Assembly (NCBI RefSeq): GCF_020329485.1
Contig: NZ_JAGKJI010000022.1
Span: 120,279 to 184,278, forward strand
Length of the DNA: 64,000 nucleotides
Reading direction: 5' to 3'
From: Bradyrhizobium cenepequi
GTDB taxonomy: Bacteria; Pseudomonadota; Alphaproteobacteria; Rhizobiales; Xanthobacteraceae
Shown here: positions 60,909 through 64,000 of the stretch, piece after piece
Position numbering within the stretch: the first letter of the stretch is position 1
Layout of the letters: every line of letters starts with the position of its first letter
Program-made: the position numbers and the translations under genes
Notes under the pieces: generated by a model
What the model was told of the DNA's origin: nothing
Database searches by the model: none
Seen by the model: the letters and a program-made list of their open reading frames with translations, nothing else

Positions 60909-63743
60909 TTAGATACTTGAAGCCAGCTCATCGAGCAGTAGTTTTACGGACCGGAGATCGGCGCTGTCGAAGCCTTCACTGTATCGTGCATAGAGCGGGT
61001 GGATCAGCGCATGCGCCTTTGCAGCATCGCCCTGGTCACGGCAGAGCCGTCCCAAGGTGGCGGCGGCCCGCAATTCCCATCCCAGCGCACCTTGCCCGCG
61101 GGACAGAGTGAGCGACTGCATCAGATAGGTTTCGGCCTCGGATCGACGGGCCGACGAAGCCAGCACGTGTCCCTTGACGCGGAGCATTTCCGGCAGGTCG
61201 AATGATTGTCCGGCGCTGTCGCGCTGCGCGATCGCCTCGTCAATGATTCCGAGCGCCTCCTCATATTGCCGCACCTGCACCAGGCCTTCGGCGAGCGCTG
61301 CCGCGAACACCGTGCTCAAGATCTTGTGCCGCGTCTGCCGCAATGTTCCGGTTCCCTGCCGGAGCAGCTCGATGCCGACCTTTGGCTCTCCGCGGCGGAT
61401 CAGCAATTCGCCCTTCAATCCGAGTCCCACGGCCTGGTACGGCCCGAGAAAATGCCTGGCCGCATGATTGATGAGGCGTTCAATGAGCTTGTCGGCTTCG
61501 TCCCAATCGCCGACCCAGAGAAACACGTAGATGGACCATATCAGGCCAATTCCGATCGTGAGCGGCTGCTGCGTGCGCTCGGCCTCGCTGACTGCATATC
61601 TTGCCGCCTCGATGGCGCGATCGGGATGGCCCGTCAGCCAGAGGCTGCGTGCAAGGGCGACCAGCGCGACGATCCGGTCGTCATATCCGAGGGGCTGCAT
61701 GTTGATCCGCAGGCTGGTCGGATCATGCGTCGTGGCGCTCTCGCACTGCAAGACAGCTTCGTTCTGATTTCCGATCAGGTGATTGGCGACCCCGAGCATC
61801 CACTCCGCGGTGCGGATCGCGCCGGCATCGTTCAATGTCCTGGCAACCACCGCGCCGCGCTCGCCCATCACTAGCGCGCCACGATAGTCGCCGATCCGGG
61901 TGAGATAGATATGAAGCTCCCGCAGCAGCCATAGCTGCCAGTGCAGGTCGTTGTGGGACTCTGCGAGTTCGAGGCTGCGGGTGAAGGCCGCATGGACTTC
62001 TTCAGTGTTGCCTTGCGTGAACATCAAGGACGCGCCAAGCGCGGCCTGCAGCTCCATCTCCTGGCGCTGGTCGGCAATTTTCGGATCGAGCGCCGCCAGC
62101 GCTTGTCGCGCCCAGCGATGGCATTCCGTCAGCAGCGAAAGCTGGAGGAAGAATTGCGTGGCAGCCGCGGCAAGCCCGATCCCGATCGCGCGGTCGCCCT
62201 GGTCGGAGAAGCTCCAATCCAGCGCCGCGCGGACATTGGCGAGATGATCCGCATAGAGCGTAAAGCTGTCGGAGCCCGCGGTTCTCGCGGCGATGCCGGT
62301 AAGGAGATCGCGAAAATAGATCGCGTGGTTGCGCGATATCTTTGCGGCTTCACCGCTCTCTGCAAGCTTCTCGGTGGCAAAGGCGCGCGTGGTATCGAGC
62401 AGTCGATAACGTACCGGCTGAGCCGTTGACGGCAGCGAGATCAGCGACTTTGCCACCAGGTTTGCGATCGCCTCGACTGCCTCGGCGTCGTCGGTTTCAT
62501 CGCCGCAGGCCACCGCAAGGGCGGCTTCCAGCGTAAAGGTGCCGGCGAACACTGACAGCCTGCGCAGCGTGACGCTCTCGGCAAGAGTCAATAGATCGTA
62601 GCTCCAGCCGAGAGCCGCGCTCAGCGTCTGATGCCTGGGCACCGCGGTGCGCCGGCCCTGCCACAGCAGCGAGAATCGACTGTTGAGCAGCGTGGCGATG
62701 CCCTGAATTCCATAAGCGTTGACGCGGCCGGCGGCGAGCTCGATCGCCAGCGCGATGCCGTCGAGCTTGCGGCAGATTTCCGCCACCAGTGGCGCTTCGG
62801 CATTTCCGAGCTCGAACCCGCCGAGGCTCGCGGCGATGCGTTCGACGAACAATTGCGCGGCCGGGAAGGCCAGCACGTCTTGAGCGGTGATGGCAGCGCG
62901 CTCCGGCGGGCAATCCAGCGGAAACAGCCGATGGACCTGCTCGCCTTCAGCGCGCAGCGATTCGCGGCTGGTGGCCAGGATGGAAACCTCAGGCGCCTCG
63001 CGGATGATGCTTTCCGCGAGCATCGCCAGGCTCTCCAAGAGATGCTCGCAACTGTCGAAGATCAACAGCATGCGTTTCTCACGCAGAAACGCCAGGATGC
63101 TCGGCACCGGATTGTCGGAGGAGACCGAAAGCCCCAAGGCCGATGCCAGCGCGCTCGGCGCCAGGCGCTTGTCCCACAGCGAGCCGAAATCGACGAATCT
63201 GACCATTCCGGCATAGGCGGGAAGCTGACGGTGCCCCACCGCCAGGGCGACGGTTGTCTTGCCGATACCACCCGGTCCGACCACCGTGACCAGGCGATGG
63301 CGCGCGAGCTCGGCGGCTATCTTCTCGATCGTTTCGGTGCGCCCGATCATCCTGGCGATCTGAGCCGGAAGGGGAGGGCTACTGACCGGCGTTGCGGCAG
63401 GCCCCGTCTGCGCACGTATGATCGGCGCGGTGAAGCAATAGCCGCGGCCAGGAACGTTCATGACAAATCTCGCGCCGGACGCGCTGTCGCCGAGCACCTT
63501 GCGCAGCGCGCTGACGTGGAAGCGGAGGCTGCCTTCGTCAACGGTCACATCGGCCCACACCCGGGACACCAGTTCCCGCTTGCCGACGACTTCGCCGGCG
63601 CGTTCCGCGAGGAAGATCAGGATGTCGAGCGCGCGGCCTCCGATATGTACGGGATCGCCGTCTTTTTCGAGCAGTCGCGCTTTCGGCAGCAGTCGGAATG
63701 GTCCGAATGCCAGTGCCGATTCATCGCTGTTGTCGCCCTGCAC
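60909..63743 (-). CDS. Winged-helix / NTPase / TPR regulator (944 aa)
   Basis: Large STAND-type regulator. Residues 10-105 are an OmpR-like winged helix (FRLLPKARLLEKDGDPVHIG, ...NVPGRGYCF). Residues about 130-450 form an AAA/NB-ARC-like ATPase with P-loop GPGGIGKT (156-163), LLIFDSCEHLLE and SILATSRESLR. The remainder is a TPR-rich superhelix. This layout is known from BTAD-less relatives of AfsR-like proteins. The start is a GTG at 63743 after CAGGTAGCGC. No target is evident; it lies beside unrelated genes and probably reads a signal through its TPR half. Confidence 0.88.
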   Translation of the reverse strand: MQGDNSDESALAFGPFRLLPKARLLEKDGDPVHIGGRALDILIFLAERAGEVVGKRELVSRVWADVTVDEGSLRFHVSALRKVLGDSASGARFVMNVPGRGYCFTAPIIRAQTGPAATPVSSPPLPAQIARMIGRTETIEKIAAELARHRLVTVVGPGGIGKTTVALAVGHRQLPAYAGMVRFVDFGSLWDKRLAPSALASALGLSVSSDNPVPSILAFLREKRMLLIFDSCEHLLESLAMLAESIIREAPEVSILATSRESLRAEGEQVHRLFPLDCPPERAAITAQDVLAFPAAQLFVERIAASLGGFELGNAEAPLVAEICRKLDGIALAIELAAGRVNAYGIQGIATLLNSRFSLLWQGRRTAVPRHQTLSAALGWSYDLLTLAESVTLRRLSVFAGTFTLEAALAVACGDETDDAEAVEAIANLVAKSLISLPSTAQPVRYRLLDTTRAFATEKLAESGEAAKISRNHAIYFRDLLTGIAARTAGSDSFTLYADHLANVRAALDWSFSDQGDRAIGIGLAAAATQFFLQLSLLTECHRWARQALAALDPKIADQRQEMELQAALGASLMFTQGNTEEVHAAFTRSLELAESHNDLHWQLWLLRELHIYLTRIGDYRGALVMGERGAVVARTLNDAGAIRTAEWMLGVANHLIGNQNEAVLQCESATTHDPTSLRINMQPLGYDDRIVALVALARSLWLTGHPDRAIEAARYAVSEAERTQQPLTIGIGLIWSIYVFLWVGDWDEADKLIERLINHAARHFLGPYQAVGLGLKGELLIRRGEPKVGIELLRQGTGTLRQTRHKILSTVFAAALAEGLVQVRQYEEALGIIDEAIAQRDSAGQSFDLPEMLRVKGHVLASSARRSEAETYLMQSLTLSRGQGALGWELRAAATLGRLCRDQGDAAKAHALIHPLYARYSEGFDSADLRSVKLLLDELASSI

Positions 63744-64000
63744 GCGCTACCTGCCTGCTGCGAGAGCCGTCTTTGGCCCAGCCACGATTTGTGCCCGGAT
63801 TAGGGCACGAGTTTGGACGAGATTTCCTCTCGCTGGAGCGGCTTGCCGCGAACCAGCCGCGATCCATGCCGGGTTCCAGATTGTATCGGTATCGTCTCCC
63901 GCCAGAGCCAGCAACCCATTCGAAAGGCAAGCTGCGACGGTCGCGGCAGGCGGATGATGCATGGAGAAGAAAAGGGGGCGGGGGCCGTCCTGGGATGGGG
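63744..64000. other. Right-end gap
   Basis: 257 bp to the end of the window, upstream of the large regulator. No gene, RNA or clear promoter pattern could be supported. It presumably holds the regulator's promoter. Confidence 0.4.

Noticed and set aside
1..64000. tRNA, rRNA or CRISPR array
   Set aside because: No T-loop/acceptor patterns, ribosomal sequence or regularly spaced repeats were seen on reading the window; a covariance-model scan could still find a missed tRNA.

Overview
The window looks like chromosome from a Bradyrhizobium-type alphaproteobacterium (Nitrobacteraceae). The sequence is GC-rich. It carries the alphaproteobacterial dnaG-rpoD pair, a lineage-II chlorite dismutase of the Nitrobacter/Bradyrhizobium kind, ArsR/SRPBCC operons, and several dispersed palindromes typical of this group. 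No rRNA, tRNA or CRISPR array was seen. All protein family names rest on motif recognition by eye, with no database search.

Layout. 1-6.6 kb: an acyl-CoA synthetase; an ArsR regulator with three tandem SRPBCC proteins read leftward from an operator palindrome; an LVIVD-repeat secreted protein; a LysE exporter. 6.7-9.7 kb: a translationally coupled bioF-bioD-bioA operon. 9.8-11.9 kb: N-formylglutamate amidohydrolase, a gamma-glutamylcyclotransferase-like protein and chlorite dismutase. 12.1-16.5 kb: dnaG (with no zinc ligands) and rpoD. 16.6-18.7 kb: an AT-rich island holding a stand-alone reverse transcriptase and about 590 bp of repeat-bearing non-coding DNA, flanked on both sides by decayed copies of the rpoD 3' end. 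18.7-24.1 kb: small conserved unknowns, a histidine phosphatase, a DUF6152-like protein, a lytic transglycosylase and a polytopic membrane protein.

24.2-45.3 kb is one functional theme: a type II secretion system (gspD plus a SEL1 protein leftward; gspE-F-G-H-I-J-K-L-M-N rightward with overlapping stops and starts; a small prepilin peptidase) followed by an imelysin, two paralogous di-haem MauG/CcpA-type cytochromes and two paralogous secreted phosphoesterases with His/Asp-rich N-termini. The phosphoesterases are the likely cargo. The iron and haem proteins may serve their metallation, modification or protection.

45.3-46.7 kb is dispersed-repeat DNA and two decayed signalling genes (a receiver domain and a CheB). 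Then come a CheB-PAS-HWE kinase lacking CheR, a Crp/Fnr regulator, a DUF892 ferritin-like protein, a sorAB-like sulfite dehydrogenase, an Hsp20-Lon pair, a ferric-reductase-like flavocytochrome, an alpha/beta hydrolase, a mandelate-racemase-family pseudogene, an SrpA-type catalase with cytochrome b561, an unknown gene, and a 944-residue winged-helix/NTPase/TPR regulator.

The two most promising places for something undescribed are the reverse-transcriptase island at rpoD and the secretion/cytochrome/phosphoesterase locus.
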